Shown here: one piece after another, positions 24,310 to 31,731 of the stretch
How positions within the stretch are numbered: the stretch's first letter is position 1
Layout of the letters: each line of letters starts with the position of its first letter
Assembly: GCF_013009345.1 (NCBI RefSeq)
Contig: NZ_JABELE010000014.1
Location: forward strand, 1-64,000
DNA: 64,000 bases
Direction: 5' to 3'
Source: Acinetobacter geminorum
GTDB lineage: Bacteria; Pseudomonadota; Gammaproteobacteria; Pseudomonadales; Moraxellaceae
The notes under the pieces: generated by a model
The model's database searches: none
Told to the model about the DNA's origin: nothing
Seen by the model: only the letters and a program-made list of their open reading frames with translations
Program-made: the position numbers and the translations under genes

Positions 24310-25062
24310 TCAAGCGTAAGTTTCTTGACTATCAGGAAGTTCAAAACGGAATGATCGAGAAATACGCGTTCTAATTTCATTTTCCCATTCAGCAACGATT
24401 GATTCTCCAAACAGCTCAAATTTCTGATAACTCTTTATATAAGCTGTTTTAGTTGCATCAATGCCAGCAATATTCATTTTCTCTTTCAACGTATATGGTC
24501 GTTTTCCAGTTCCATTACACTTCCCACAAAACATGGCCCCATTTGGAAAGCCATTTAAACCAAATGTCTCAATTTTACCCAACCCTTGGCAGACTCCACA
24601 CATAGCCTTAACAAAAACATGGCCACGCAAAATAATCTCAGCCATACCTTTTGCCAGATTAGTAAGATCACCTTGGGCATTAGTAGGGGTAAATTTTTTC
24701 TTTACCATTTCTTTATGAATCTCTACCGCTAATTTATTTCGCGCTCGGAAAAAATTACCTGATTTAATCTCACCACGAACAAACTCAACCTTACCCGGAA
24801 TATCTTCAATACGGCGTTCGGTTTGAAAATTAAAGTCATACTTACTGTAAAAAGTTTCAGTCTGTTTTTGTGCTGGGGTAATTATTGCGATTCGCTCAAA
24901 ATCAACCTTTTCAATCAAGACAGTGGCCCAAAGCTTTGCAGCTGGCGATAACAGCGCTAATTCACCTAAAACTACATCTTTCGAAATTTTCTTTCCTTCA
25001 GCTTTGCCTTGAGCAATAGCAAGGCGAAGTAACTCAATAAAATCAAACTTTTCAACCAACAT
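24310..25062 (-). CDS. Antiterminator Q-like protein with zinc-finger motif
   Basis: This 250-residue protein has a central pair of CxxCxG motifs, MCGVCQGLGKIETFG and FCGKCNGTGKRP, which would bind zinc. It is the last gene of the rightward replication operon and is followed by a gap with two terminators, then by late genes. Both features match lambdoid Q proteins of the zinc-finger type, which load onto RNA polymerase at the late promoter. The final helix region (KSYQKFELFGESIVAEWENEI) has no known motif. The role is inferred from position and zinc motif. Confidence 0.65.
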   Translation of the reverse strand: MLVEKFDFIELLRLAIAQGKAEGKKISKDVVLGELALLSPAAKLWATVLIEKVDFERIAIITPAQKQTETFYSKYDFNFQTERRIEDIPGKVEFVRGEIKSGNFFRARNKLAVEIHKEMVKKKFTPTNAQGDLTNLAKGMAEIILRGHVFVKAMCGVCQGLGKIETFGLNGFPNGAMFCGKCNGTGKRPYTLKEKMNIAGIDATKTAYIKSYQKFELFGESIVAEWENEIRTRISRSFRFELPDSQETYA

Positions 25063-25072
25063 AATCGCCTTC

Positions 25073-25474
25073 CTATTTACCCTTAATTAATAATTCAATT
25101 TGCTTTAATGCCATACCGGACTTAACTTGCTCTGTGCTGAACCGTAAAACTGTAAAACCCATCATTGCTGCGGAGTTGTATTTCTCCATATCCCCTATAT
25201 AGCCTTTGCCCCTTGTATGGCGGCCTCCACTCCAGATCCCGCCTTCAACCTCAATCAAAATTTTTGTACCAGTAATCAGAAAATCAGCTCTCCATTTGCG
25301 TTTTGGATGGAACTTATATTCCTGTTCAAAACCTATCTTGCATGCTCTTAAATGCGTTGCCAGAACCATTTCACCCACACTTGGTTGTCTGGCAACTTGC
25401 TTTGCTGAACGCCGCTTTTTATTTTTCTTAATAGGAAATAACTTACGGTATTCAGCAATGCTGACTGATGACAT
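25073..25474 (-). CDS. PD-(D/E)XK-like endonuclease, copy 2
   Basis: This 133-residue protein has the core KRKWRADFLITGTKILIEVEGG followed by WSGGRHTRGKGYIGDMEKYN and AAMMGFTVLRFS. The D...E-x-E pattern fits VSR/DUF559-type nucleases, and it aligns with the copy at 22907-23374 in the same motif order. The start is ATG 25474, overlapping the upstream stop (TGATG). In this replication-operon slot many lambdoid phages carry a Holliday-junction resolvase such as RusA or NinG, so a branch-cutting role is plausible. Confidence 0.72.
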   Translation of the reverse strand: MSSVSIAEYRKLFPIKKNKKRRSAKQVARQPSVGEMVLATHLRACKIGFEQEYKFHPKRKWRADFLITGTKILIEVEGGIWSGGRHTRGKGYIGDMEKYNSAAMMGFTVLRFSTEQVKSGMALKQIELLIKGK

Positions 25475-25797
25475 CAAGCACCACCTTTCAGCAAATGGTC
25501 CAATTGATTAGCAAAGCAGTTATAAACTCGCGCTTTATCCTGATCACCAAAAAGGCTGGAAGAATGAGCATCTTGTTTATACTTCTGAGCCAGTTTTTCA
25601 ATTGACTCCCTTAGTTCAACCAGAGTGCTTTGCTTTTTACCGCTGAGTGGTTCAATTGAGCGTGATACGTGGTCAGCCATTTCTTTTTCCATATGATCGA
25701 AGTAACTTTGACGTGCTAAATCTCTCGACTTGATTAGCTCTGGTGAAATAAGCTTTTCCATTTCACGGCGTTGCGCTTCAATCCATCTACTGTCCAT
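25474..25797 (-). CDS. Small helical phage protein, unknown
   Basis: Taken from ATG 25797, which has GGAGGG upstream and overlaps the previous gene by 11 bp, this 107-residue product is helical and charged (MDSRWIEAQRREMEKLI; VELRESIEKLAQKYKQD). It lacks membrane or export signals. It belongs to the tightly packed replication operon. No family was recognised. Confidence 0.6.
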   Translation of the reverse strand: MDSRWIEAQRREMEKLISPELIKSRDLARQSYFDHMEKEMADHVSRSIEPLSGKKQSTLVELRESIEKLAQKYKQDAHSSSLFGDQDKARVYNCFANQLDHLLKGGA

Positions 25798-25993
25798 TTT
25801 TTGCGCCCTCCGCATTAAACTTCTTCGCTTGGTCAAGTGCCTTCTCTAATTGAAGTAACTCGTTGTAATCAGTATTAGATAAGCCACTACGGTTATATCG
25901 GCCTCGTAATTTTTCACAAAGAGCCTTAACTTCTGCAAAACCGCAGTAAGAATTTATTAACTCTTCAACTGCACAGTGTTGGCATTTACTCAT
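25787..25993 (-). CDS. Small Cys-containing phage protein, unknown
   Basis: This 68-residue product begins MSKCQHCAVEELINSYCGF, so it has a CxxC pair plus two later cysteines (residues 17 and 26) that could bind zinc. AAGGA lies seven bases before ATG 25993; the longer start 18 bases upstream lacks a site. The overlaps on both sides imply coupled translation. Function unknown; small NinF- or NinX-like proteins are found in this slot in lambdoid phages. Confidence 0.55.
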   Translation of the reverse strand: MSKCQHCAVEELINSYCGFAEVKALCEKLRGRYNRSGLSNTDYNELLQLEKALDQAKKFNAEGAKNGQ

Positions 25994-26114
25994 GGCGATA
26001 TCCTTTTTCATCTAGCTCTTTACGCGCCAACCACCACAAAACCACCGCACCGCAAAGTACTGCTGTTACACACGAAATGAGTAAGCCACAGCTTAAAATC
26101 TCGAATTTAGTCAT
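25986..26114 (-). CDS. 42-aa single-span membrane protein
   Basis: ATG at 26114 opens a 42-codon frame: MTKFEILSCGLLISCVTAVL with AVVLWWLARKELDEKGYRHE after it. Residues about 8-29 form one membrane helix, and the C-terminus is charged. GGAG lies nine bases before the start, which overlaps the methylase stop as ATGA, and its end overlaps the next gene. The coupling at both ends supports it being a real gene. Function unknown. Confidence 0.6.
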   Translation of the reverse strand: MTKFEILSCGLLISCVTAVLCGAVVLWWLARKELDEKGYRHE

Positions 26115-26578
26115 GCTGATTTCTCCCAACTGACGTCTATCAGGCTTGGTCTAAACACCACAACACAGCAACCAAAAGGTGCATTCGTTTTAGAACCACC
26201 AAACTTTAGGCGTCCACGAATAAAATGAATTTCTCTTCCTAAGCAGTAATCTTGAAACCATCGGGCATCAGTTCTTACTGGAACGAGTGCAACTACCGTA
26301 TGCCCTTTACTTGCTGTTTCCGCTGCCTTAGCAACCCAATCGATGATTTCTTTGCCGTAAGGTGGATTCATCCAGCATGTCCCAGTCCACTCTTGCTTTA
26401 GACCATCAATTTCAGGTGTAAAATAACGTTCACATTTAGCGTTTTCAGGCAGAGCACAAACGTCTAAATCAAAGTTAAATACTCGATCCAATTTTTCGAA
26501 AAAATCTTGCGGCGTAGCCCATACATCAGTTCGATCATCAGCTAATCCAAATAACTTATTTTTTGTCATGGAATTCAT
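26111..26578 (-). CDS. Phage DNA N6-adenine methyltransferase (Dam family PF05869 type)
   Basis: This 155-residue protein matches the short phage Dam family. It has DVWATPQDFFEKLDRVFNFDLDV in pieces, the catalytic NPPY in CWMNPPYGKEI, and VVALVPVRTDARWFQD. It methylates adenine in phage DNA, which can protect against host nucleases or mark DNA for packaging. It overlaps the P-like gene by four bases. The recognition site cannot be read from sequence. Confidence 0.87.
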   Translation of the reverse strand: MNSMTKNKLFGLADDRTDVWATPQDFFEKLDRVFNFDLDVCALPENAKCERYFTPEIDGLKQEWTGTCWMNPPYGKEIIDWVAKAAETASKGHTVVALVPVRTDARWFQDYCLGREIHFIRGRLKFGGSKTNAPFGCCVVVFRPSLIDVSWEKSA

Positions 26579-27324
26579 ACATTCACCCCATCAATCAATC
26601 GCTGAATATTTCTAGGAATTGGCATACCCTCCCGACGGCACATCTCTGCGTATTCGTGTGGATTATCGAAAGGATCAGGGCCCAACTCTTTTATAAGCTC
26701 AGGCTCTTTTTCTTTTGCCTCAAGTTTTTGAACTGGTGCAGGTTTACGACCATTGATTTTTAATCTTTCCATCAATGATTTGAGATGCTTTTGAGCCTCG
26801 TCATTGCTCACAGGAACGTGTTTAGGTTCTTTGTGTTCTAGTTGTAGCGGTGGAGTGTAAAACTCTTGCTGACGGCCTTTTAACTGAGCTTTAGCAACCA
26901 TCACGTTGTAGGTCCCGAAGAAATTATCTTGAGCTGCTCGCATTTGGCCGGCTTCGATCAAATACCTAACCTCGTCTAAGGCGTACTTAGTGATTTGGGT
27001 AATAACCACGGAACGGTCAGTTGTAAACTTACATGCGCGAGACCAAGCTTCTTCTGGAGACATCCAACTTTCACCGATACACCAGGTGCGAAACTCGGCA
27101 AATGACGGCATAAAGCGTCCACCTGCTGTAAGTAAACGACCAAGTGCGTTGTTAAATTGGTTTTGTTGAACGCCAACCAGTGTTTTAAGTGCGATTTGCT
27201 CAACCACTGACAGAGGAATTGCGCTTTCGCCTGTTGCTGGAAATTGCTTATTGAACTGAGCAGCGTAAACAGTGCGAAGAGAAGCGATTAATTGACGCAC
27301 TTCGTTCAAGGTAATCTCATGCAT
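26575..27324 (-). CDS. Replication protein P-like helicase loader
   Basis: This 249-residue protein lies directly after the O-like initiator. Features are FNNALGRLLTAGGRFMPSFAEFRTWC, then SWMSPEEAWSRACKF and a C-terminal PIPRNIQRLIDG. These match the lambda replication protein P family, which brings host DnaB to the phage origin. GGAGG lies before the ATG, which overlaps the O-like stop by 8 bp. Good family match. Confidence 0.83.
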   Translation of the reverse strand: MHEITLNEVRQLIASLRTVYAAQFNKQFPATGESAIPLSVVEQIALKTLVGVQQNQFNNALGRLLTAGGRFMPSFAEFRTWCIGESWMSPEEAWSRACKFTTDRSVVITQITKYALDEVRYLIEAGQMRAAQDNFFGTYNVMVAKAQLKGRQQEFYTPPLQLEHKEPKHVPVSNDEAQKHLKSLMERLKINGRKPAPVQKLEAKEKEPELIKELGPDPFDNPHEYAEMCRREGMPIPRNIQRLIDGVNV

Positions 27325-28246
27325 GACCTACCTCCTCACTCACTAGAAACTTTTTTGAAGGGGTTACATCCACGATTTGAGACTGGTTTTGTTCTTCAAA
27401 AAGATTTGCGAAGTAACCCGGCTCTTGTGTTTTTTGCCCAACTGAAGTGATTTGCTCTTGCTTCTTGCGGTTAGCAGCAACTTGTTTCTCGTTGTTTTGA
27501 ACCCAAGAGAACCACTTAACCAACCAGATGCTTGGTGTATTCAACGAGCTTGATTCGTTTGCAAAGTACCAGTCACCGAAATTTTGAATCATGGTTCTCA
27601 AGTCGATTTCAGGTACAGAAACAAATCTTTGTTGAGCAAGTGAGATGAAATCGTATTGAAACTCGCTGTATTCAGAAATGAATTCACGCATTGAGTAACG
27701 CTTGTGATCATCGATCTGATACTGAGCAAATTGGATTGGTGTAAATTGCGAATTTTCTTCACGCGCATTACTACTACTATCTATATATTGGTTATCGGTT
27801 AACGGTTTATGGTTAAGGTTTTTTTGGCTTTCACTTTCAGAACCCAAAATTAACCCACTGGGTTTTTGTGGGTTTTCAGAATTAACCGAGTCGCCTTCAC
27901 TTTGGTTTTCTTTTGGTTTTTCCTTACGTGGACGCCCACCTTTCTTACCATTTTCACGATTTTTATCCCCTACTTTTTGATAAGCGGCGATTTCTGAATC
28001 ACAACGTTTGTTGTGAAACCCGTCTTCCTCTTCCACAAAAAACTCTTGCAGCACAATTAATACTGCATCCCTTTCTTCTTGGGTATTTGCACGTAACCGA
28101 CGAAAAACCGACTGGGTTTCTTTGGGTAATGGTTTTTCATTCAAATAATAAAAATCGAGAGCACGGCGATAAAAGCACTCTTCAACTGGGCTAAGGTGCG
28201 CTGTAGCAACCATAAAGTCGCTGATATGGTGGAGATATTTATACAT
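27317..28246 (-). CDS. Replication initiator (DUF1376 N-terminus, O-like)
   Basis: This 309-residue protein has an N-terminal DUF1376 domain (HHISDFMVATAHLSPVEECF; YRRALDFYYLNEKPLP), then a basic linker (ENGKKGGRPRKEKPKENQ), a low-complexity Ser/Asn segment, and a C-terminal helical DnaT-like part (MIQNFGDWYFANES; IWLVKWFSWVQNNE). Such proteins take the place of lambda O and bind iterons within their own gene. Phased repeats lie in the linker region here. It precedes the P-like gene. Confidence 0.82.
   Translation of the reverse strand: MYKYLHHISDFMVATAHLSPVEECFYRRALDFYYLNEKPLPKETQSVFRRLRANTQEERDAVLIVLQEFFVEEEDGFHNKRCDSEIAAYQKVGDKNRENGKKGGRPRKEKPKENQSEGDSVNSENPQKPSGLILGSESESQKNLNHKPLTDNQYIDSSSNAREENSQFTPIQFAQYQIDDHKRYSMREFISEYSEFQYDFISLAQQRFVSVPEIDLRTMIQNFGDWYFANESSSLNTPSIWLVKWFSWVQNNEKQVAANRKKQEQITSVGQKTQEPGYFANLFEEQNQSQIVDVTPSKKFLVSEEVGHA
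27785..27890. other. Putative phage replication origin (iterons in the O-like gene)
   Basis: Four contiguous 7-bp repeats of the form GGTTNNN lie at 27790-27817: GGTTATC, GGTTAAC, GGTTTAT, GGTTAAG. Inverted TTAACC copies follow near 27850 and 27883, with an AACCCA/TGGGTT hairpin in between. They fall in the low-complexity linker of the initiator gene, the same place lambda ori lies within gene O. Origin function is inferred. Confidence 0.5.
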
Positions 28247-28601
28247 CAGTGACTGCTCCTAATTTTACAAGACCGCGCATTTCCAACTGACGAATAATTC
28301 TTGGAGGAATAAATTCGTTGTTGATTTTGTAGCGAATACGAGACTTTTCTTTCACCTGAATTAGTTTGTGCCCATCCTCCATGAGACGGCGAACTGCTAT
28401 AGCCTGCCCCCCCATATGGGTTAATTCTTCAAGTTGATAAAATCTTTCCTGAGCCTCAATTGCGGCATTCATGACTGAAAGTGGCATGGCTGCTAATTCT
28501 TTAGCCGAATAGATCTTTACTGGTTGTTCCAGTGGAATCACCACCTCTAGCGGTGTGGTGGAAACGGAAATATCCTGTTTTCTTCTTACTGCATATCTCA
28601 C
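28239..28601 (-). CDS. Phage protein, unknown
   Basis: This 120-residue product has a helical middle (AAIEAQERFYQLEELTHMGGQ) and a C-terminal winged-helix-like pattern (YKINNEFIPPRIIRQLEMRGLV). It overlaps both neighbours by 4-8 bp within the early right operon. A DNA-binding role is possible from the C-terminus but not shown. Confidence 0.55.
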   Translation of the reverse strand: MRYAVRRKQDISVSTTPLEVVIPLEQPVKIYSAKELAAMPLSVMNAAIEAQERFYQLEELTHMGGQAIAVRRLMEDGHKLIQVKEKSRIRYKINNEFIPPRIIRQLEMRGLVKLGAVTDV

Positions 28602-28894
28602 TTTTCACCATCCTTTGGCTTAACATAGCCTCCAAAAGAATCAACCAAATACGCCTTGGTTAAGCTAGTTACAATCTGCTGTGCTAACCATTGCGTTATG
28701 CGAAATTGACGAGCCATAGCCTCTGAAAATTCAACTTTGGTTACCGCCGCATTATTTTCGTCATAACCTTTGTTGCGTAAATTTTGCTTTTTCACCTCAA
28801 ATAGGTGCTCAAGCACTCGCAATGCAGGCTCATAAAAAGATTGGATTTCGCTCTGCTGACGAGAATCTTTGATTTGCTGTGTAAAGCTGTTCAT
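28598..28894 (-). CDS. Phage protein, unknown
   Basis: This 98-residue helical product contains VEFSEAMARQFRITQWLAQQ and IVTSLTKAYLVDSFGGYV, again resembling a winged helix. It is coupled to its neighbours by ATGA overlaps, in the cII-to-O interval. No named family was recognised. Confidence 0.55.
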   Translation of the reverse strand: MNSFTQQIKDSRQQSEIQSFYEPALRVLEHLFEVKKQNLRNKGYDENNAAVTKVEFSEAMARQFRITQWLAQQIVTSLTKAYLVDSFGGYVKPKDGEK

Positions 28895-29169
28895 GACACC
28901 TCCGCTAATGCTTGCTCAGCGCTTGTTAGCCGGCGTTTGGCATTAAGTTCTGCAACTGTTGCTGTGCGGATTTCTTTTGATGAAACCAGAATCAAATGAT
29001 TCTCTGATTGGATAGTCCACAACCTAGTCAAAGTTTTATTTCTAACCTCAAATAAATCGTTTGATTTAAAATTTCGGCACTCTTTAGTAAGCACTACAAC
29101 GTCACCTATTAAAAAATCTGGTGAGTTGAGTTCGATTAGTTGTTCTGATAAATTAGTTTGCATATTCAT
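28891..29169 (-). CDS. Small phage protein, SH3-like, unknown
   Basis: This 92-residue product reads DFLIGDVVVLTKECRNFKSN then LFEVRNKTLTRLWTIQSENH, a beta-barrel-like pattern. AGGAACCC precedes the ATG; a second ATG six bases in is also possible. It is the first gene after cII. No function is assigned. Confidence 0.55.
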   Translation of the reverse strand: MNMQTNLSEQLIELNSPDFLIGDVVVLTKECRNFKSNDLFEVRNKTLTRLWTIQSENHLILVSSKEIRTATVAELNAKRRLTSAEQALAEVS

Positions 29170-29192
29170 GGGTTCCTAAATTTGTGAATGCG

Positions 29193-29227
29193 AAACCACT
29201 CCTGTTCCCGCAGGTAGTGGTTTTTTA
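29193..29227. terminator. Hairpin downstream of cII
   Basis: ACCACT...CCTG / CAGG..AGTGGT with T6 on the plus strand; the T run on the minus strand is short (TTT). Weak in the cII direction, so early right transcription may partly read through, as at lambda tR1. Confidence 0.5.
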
Positions 29228-29545
29228 TTTGAATAAAATCCGCATGTATTCAGGGGAAGTGAATGCATGTGCTAAATAAACTCGCGTTGCTTCTGCAATT
29301 TCAGGTGAGCAATACACATCACTTTCTTGCACAACCTTCAAACCAATGGCTGTCAACAAAAAGCTAATAAACTCAATCTCAGTCCATCCATTTGATTTCT
29401 TTTCTGTTTTCATCCGTGAAAGGATGCTCGCATCGACATTTATCATCTCTGCTACTTGTCTTTGGTTGCTAGCGTTAAGTGCTTGCAATATGAGCGACTC
29501 GTTATTGCTAGCGCTTGCAGGCAATTCATTTGATACTTTGCTCAT
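29225..29545 (-). CDS. CII-like transcriptional activator
   Basis: This 106-residue protein has the CII-type helix-turn-helix: LILQALNASNQRQVAEMINV then DASILSRMKTEKKSNGW, followed by FISFLLTAIGLKVV. Lambda CII drives repressor establishment and integration. Position just after cro in the rightward operon supports it. The C-terminal tail (EATRVYLAHAFTSPEYMRIL) is longer than in lambda. Confidence 0.8.
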   Translation of the reverse strand: MSKVSNELPASASNNESLILQALNASNQRQVAEMINVDASILSRMKTEKKSNGWTEIEFISFLLTAIGLKVVQESDVYCSPEIAEATRVYLAHAFTSPEYMRILFK

Positions 29546-29555
29546 GGTTAAGGTC

Positions 29556-29807
29556 CTAAGCGGTTAATGATCCAAGGTTTTTGCTTTTTGTCGTCTGGGG
29601 ACGAAGTTCAATCCAAATATCTTGATAGTTATCAGGGAAAAGCTCTTTTCGCGTTGTTAAACCAAGATCTTCAGCAATAACTGCTAGCCTGATTTTTCTA
29701 TCAAGGGGAATAGCTTTCCATCCACTAACTGATGACGGAGCAATCCCCAGAAGTCTTGCTACCGCTGTGACACCACCTAGCTTGTCTATAAGTTGTGCGT
29801 CATTCAT
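29556..29807 (-). CDS. Cro-like repressor
   Basis: This 83-residue protein has a Cro/YdaS-type HTH: LIDKLGGVTAVARLLGIAPS then SVSGWKAIPLDRKIRLAVIA. It is divergent from the cI gene across a three-operator region and starts the rightward early operon. AGGAG lies before the ATG. In this setting it would favour lytic growth. Confidence 0.85.
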   Translation of the reverse strand: MNDAQLIDKLGGVTAVARLLGIAPSSVSGWKAIPLDRKIRLAVIAEDLGLTTRKELFPDNYQDIWIELRPQTTKSKNLGSLTA

Positions 29808-29830
29808 AACGTGCTCCTAATTTTTCTTTA

Positions 29831-29897
29831 ATTATTAGGCATTCCTTATATTAAATCAATAGGAATACCTAATTTTATTTATGTTAGGATTTCCTAA
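29831..29897. promoter_or_regulatory. Right operator cluster and cro promoter
   Basis: Three 14-bp dyads lie 24-25 bp apart: TTAGGCATTCCTTA (29835), ATAGGAATACCTAA (29859) and TTAGGATTTCCTAA (29884). On the minus strand TTGATT (29854-29859) and AATAAT (29831-29836) are 17 bp apart and point to cro, with the first dyad inside the spacer. This is the lambda OR arrangement; which protein binds which site is inferred. Confidence 0.85.
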
Positions 29898-29915
29898 CAT
29901 TGTGAGGATAGTTGT

Positions 29916-30680
29916 ATGAACACTCTTGCTGAACGACTTAGATATGCCATGGAAGTATTGCCACCTAAAAAGATCAAAGGTGTCGAACTTGCTCGTGCAG
30001 TCGGAGTAAAACCTCCTTCTGTGAGTGATTGGCTATCTGGTAAATCCAAAACAATGGAAGGAGAAAATTTATTACGTGCTTCAAAATTTTTGAATGTTAA
30101 TCCTTTATGGCTAGCATCTGGAACAGGAGAGATTCAAACAAGCACTAAGGATAAATTTAAGCAACTTGATATCGAGAAATTTAAAAAGAAATACAATATT
30201 AGTGATAGTGATGAAGCTCTTTTATTTTCAACAATTATCGAAAAACCGTTTATCCCATCATCTAAGCGTTGGGTTCCTGTAAAAGCTTATTCAAAGATGG
30301 GGATGGATGGGTACTTCACTGATATGGGGTATGACGGAAATGCGGGTGACGGCTATGTTCCAACTCATACAGCAGGACCAAGAGCCTATGGCATTAAAGG
30401 CACTGGCGACTCAATGTTTCCAGCAATTCGTAATGGCTGGTATGTTGTATGCGACCCTGATGCAGATCTTGTGCCGAATGAGTTTGTTCAGGTGTGCTTG
30501 AAGGATGGAAGATGCACAATTAAAGAATTTGTCGGCATCAATGGTGGGGTTTTAAGTTTGCTTTCTGTGAATGGTGGGGAGCGATTTTTCTTTGAAATGG
30601 ACGAGGTTGAAAGTATTACCGCTATTACAGATATCGTGCCGCCAAGTCAGCACAGACAAGAACATCCTTATTCGCATTAA
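29916..30680 (+). CDS. CI-type repressor with S24 peptidase domain
   Basis: This 254-residue repressor has an N-terminal HTH (residues about 5-65, VKPPSVSDWLSGKSKTMEG) and a C-terminal S24/LexA-like domain with catalytic Ser166 (GTGDSMFP) and Lys203 (RCTIKEF). It should hold the lysogen and self-cleave when RecA is activated by DNA damage. GAGGAT precedes the ATG. It is divergent from cro with shared operators and has a second operator set near 31.75 kb. Confidence 0.92.
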   Translation: MNTLAERLRYAMEVLPPKKIKGVELARAVGVKPPSVSDWLSGKSKTMEGENLLRASKFLNVNPLWLASGTGEIQTSTKDKFKQLDIEKFKKKYNISDSDEALLFSTIIEKPFIPSSKRWVPVKAYSKMGMDGYFTDMGYDGNAGDGYVPTHTAGPRAYGIKGTGDSMFPAIRNGWYVVCDPDADLVPNEFVQVCLKDGRCTIKEFVGINGGVLSLLSVNGGERFFFEMDEVESITAITDIVPPSQHRQEHPYSH

Positions 30681-30694
30681 TCACAGGAAGACTT

Positions 30695-30910
30695 ATGGAC
30701 AATTCAAAACGACCAATCAACCAGATTATTGCTCGCATCAATGATGCTGCGAAACATGGTGAAGCTTTGGTGTTGACTGCTGAAGAAGTAAAGATTCTTT
30801 CTAAAGATATTGGCGACAAAGTCTTTATTCCTGTGCTTACTAATGAGCAGGTCGTGCAGTTGGTAAAAGAAGGAAAGCTAGGTCAGAAAATTAATAACAC
30901 AAAAGATTAA
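30695..30910 (+). CDS. Small protein downstream of cI, unknown
   Basis: This 71-residue product (NQIIARINDAAKHGEALVLT; EEVKILSKDIGDKVFIPVL) is helical and follows cI by 14 bp with AGGAAG upstream, so it is likely co-transcribed in the lysogen. No family was recognised; genes in this slot often modulate the repressor or defend the host. Confidence 0.6.
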   Translation: MDNSKRPINQIIARINDAAKHGEALVLTAEEVKILSKDIGDKVFIPVLTNEQVVQLVKEGKLGQKINNTKD

Positions 30911-30960
30911 TAAACTGTGAACCCGACACAGTCTTAACAACAGATCGGGTGGAGAAGAAC

Positions 30961-31479
30961 ATGGGTTTTAATTTTTTAGACTTAAATGACAATGTACGAA
31001 ATGCAATGCTTGAAGAGGTGAATTTAGACATCTCCAGCAACACCCTGTATTACAGTAAAAGATTTAATCAACATGGGATTGATAGTTATCCAAATATTTT
31101 AATTGAGAGCATTAAGGGGGGTAATGAACAAACTCTTGCTAATGCAATTCGTAAAGACCATATGTTTAATGCCTCTTCAGTAGATAAAAATGGTAGAGCA
31201 TCTAAAACACCAAGTAATGCACATGAAACACTTGCAGAAGGTGAATTTAATCGTTTTTATATTCGTGCATTAGCACGTATTGCTATTAACGAAAATAAAG
31301 AATTAGAAGTATATCGCGCAAAAGAAGTGTCTAATGCGCGAAGTGAATCAATCCAAAAAATTGGAATTACAGTTAATCCAAACGACCTACTAGCCGATCT
31401 AAGAAAAAACATTGGAATTGATACTTTTCTAGGGCTTCCTGGCGGGGTTAATTCAGGATTAAGTGTTAAATTAGTTTAA
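30961..31479 (+). CDS. Unknown lysogeny-operon protein
   Basis: This 172-residue product is taken from ATG 30961 (GGAG seven bases upstream). It reads FLDLNDNVRNAMLEEVNLDI, then NTLYYSKRFNQHGIDSYPNI and SNAHETLAEGEFNRFYIRAL. The last part (LPGGVNSGLSVKLV) is beta-like. It follows cI and the 71-aa gene and ends four bases into a convergent small gene. Being in the lysogen-expressed operon it could be an accessory or defence gene. No family was recognised. Confidence 0.6.
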   Translation: MGFNFLDLNDNVRNAMLEEVNLDISSNTLYYSKRFNQHGIDSYPNILIESIKGGNEQTLANAIRKDHMFNASSVDKNGRASKTPSNAHETLAEGEFNRFYIRALARIAINENKELEVYRAKEVSNARSESIQKIGITVNPNDLLADLRKNIGIDTFLGLPGGVNSGLSVKLV

Positions 31480-31670
31480 TACCAAGTAAATACTAAAGAT
31501 CCATTTTCTTGCAGCTCATAGCCAGCTGAATTCATATGACCTTCTATCTCGGCCATATAGATATCATCTTTTGTGTTACTGGCTTCATCTAAGATATTAG
31601 TTAAATAAATTCCATGTTTATGCGATAAATCGGTTAGTTCTTCTAAAAATTTCAATTGATTTTTATCCAT
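31476..31670 (-). CDS. Small convergent protein, unknown
   Basis: This 64-residue product (MDKNQLKFLEELTDLSHKHG; MAEIEGHMNSAGYELQENGS) starts at ATG 31670 with GGAG six bases upstream; the longer frame would start inside a terminator stem. It overlaps the end of the 172-aa gene by four bases on the opposite strand. Function unknown. Confidence 0.55.
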   Translation of the reverse strand: MDKNQLKFLEELTDLSHKHGIYLTNILDEASNTKDDIYMAEIEGHMNSAGYELQENGSLVFTWY

Positions 31671-31684
31671 AACAAACTCCAAAC

Positions 31685-31712
31685 AACCCATCCCTGTGAT
31701 GGGTTTTCTTTT
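31685..31712 (+). terminator. Terminator ending the lysogeny operon
   Basis: AACCCATC-CCTGT-GATGGGTT followed by TTCTTTT on the plus strand. It separates the cI operon from the next promoter. Confidence 0.7.
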
Positions 31713-31731
31713 GTCTATTAAAGCACAAAAA

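Noticed and set aside
27785..27890. Treating the GGTT repeats as a CRISPR or transposon end
   Set aside because: Units are only 7 bp, contiguous and inside a replication gene, which fits iterons better.
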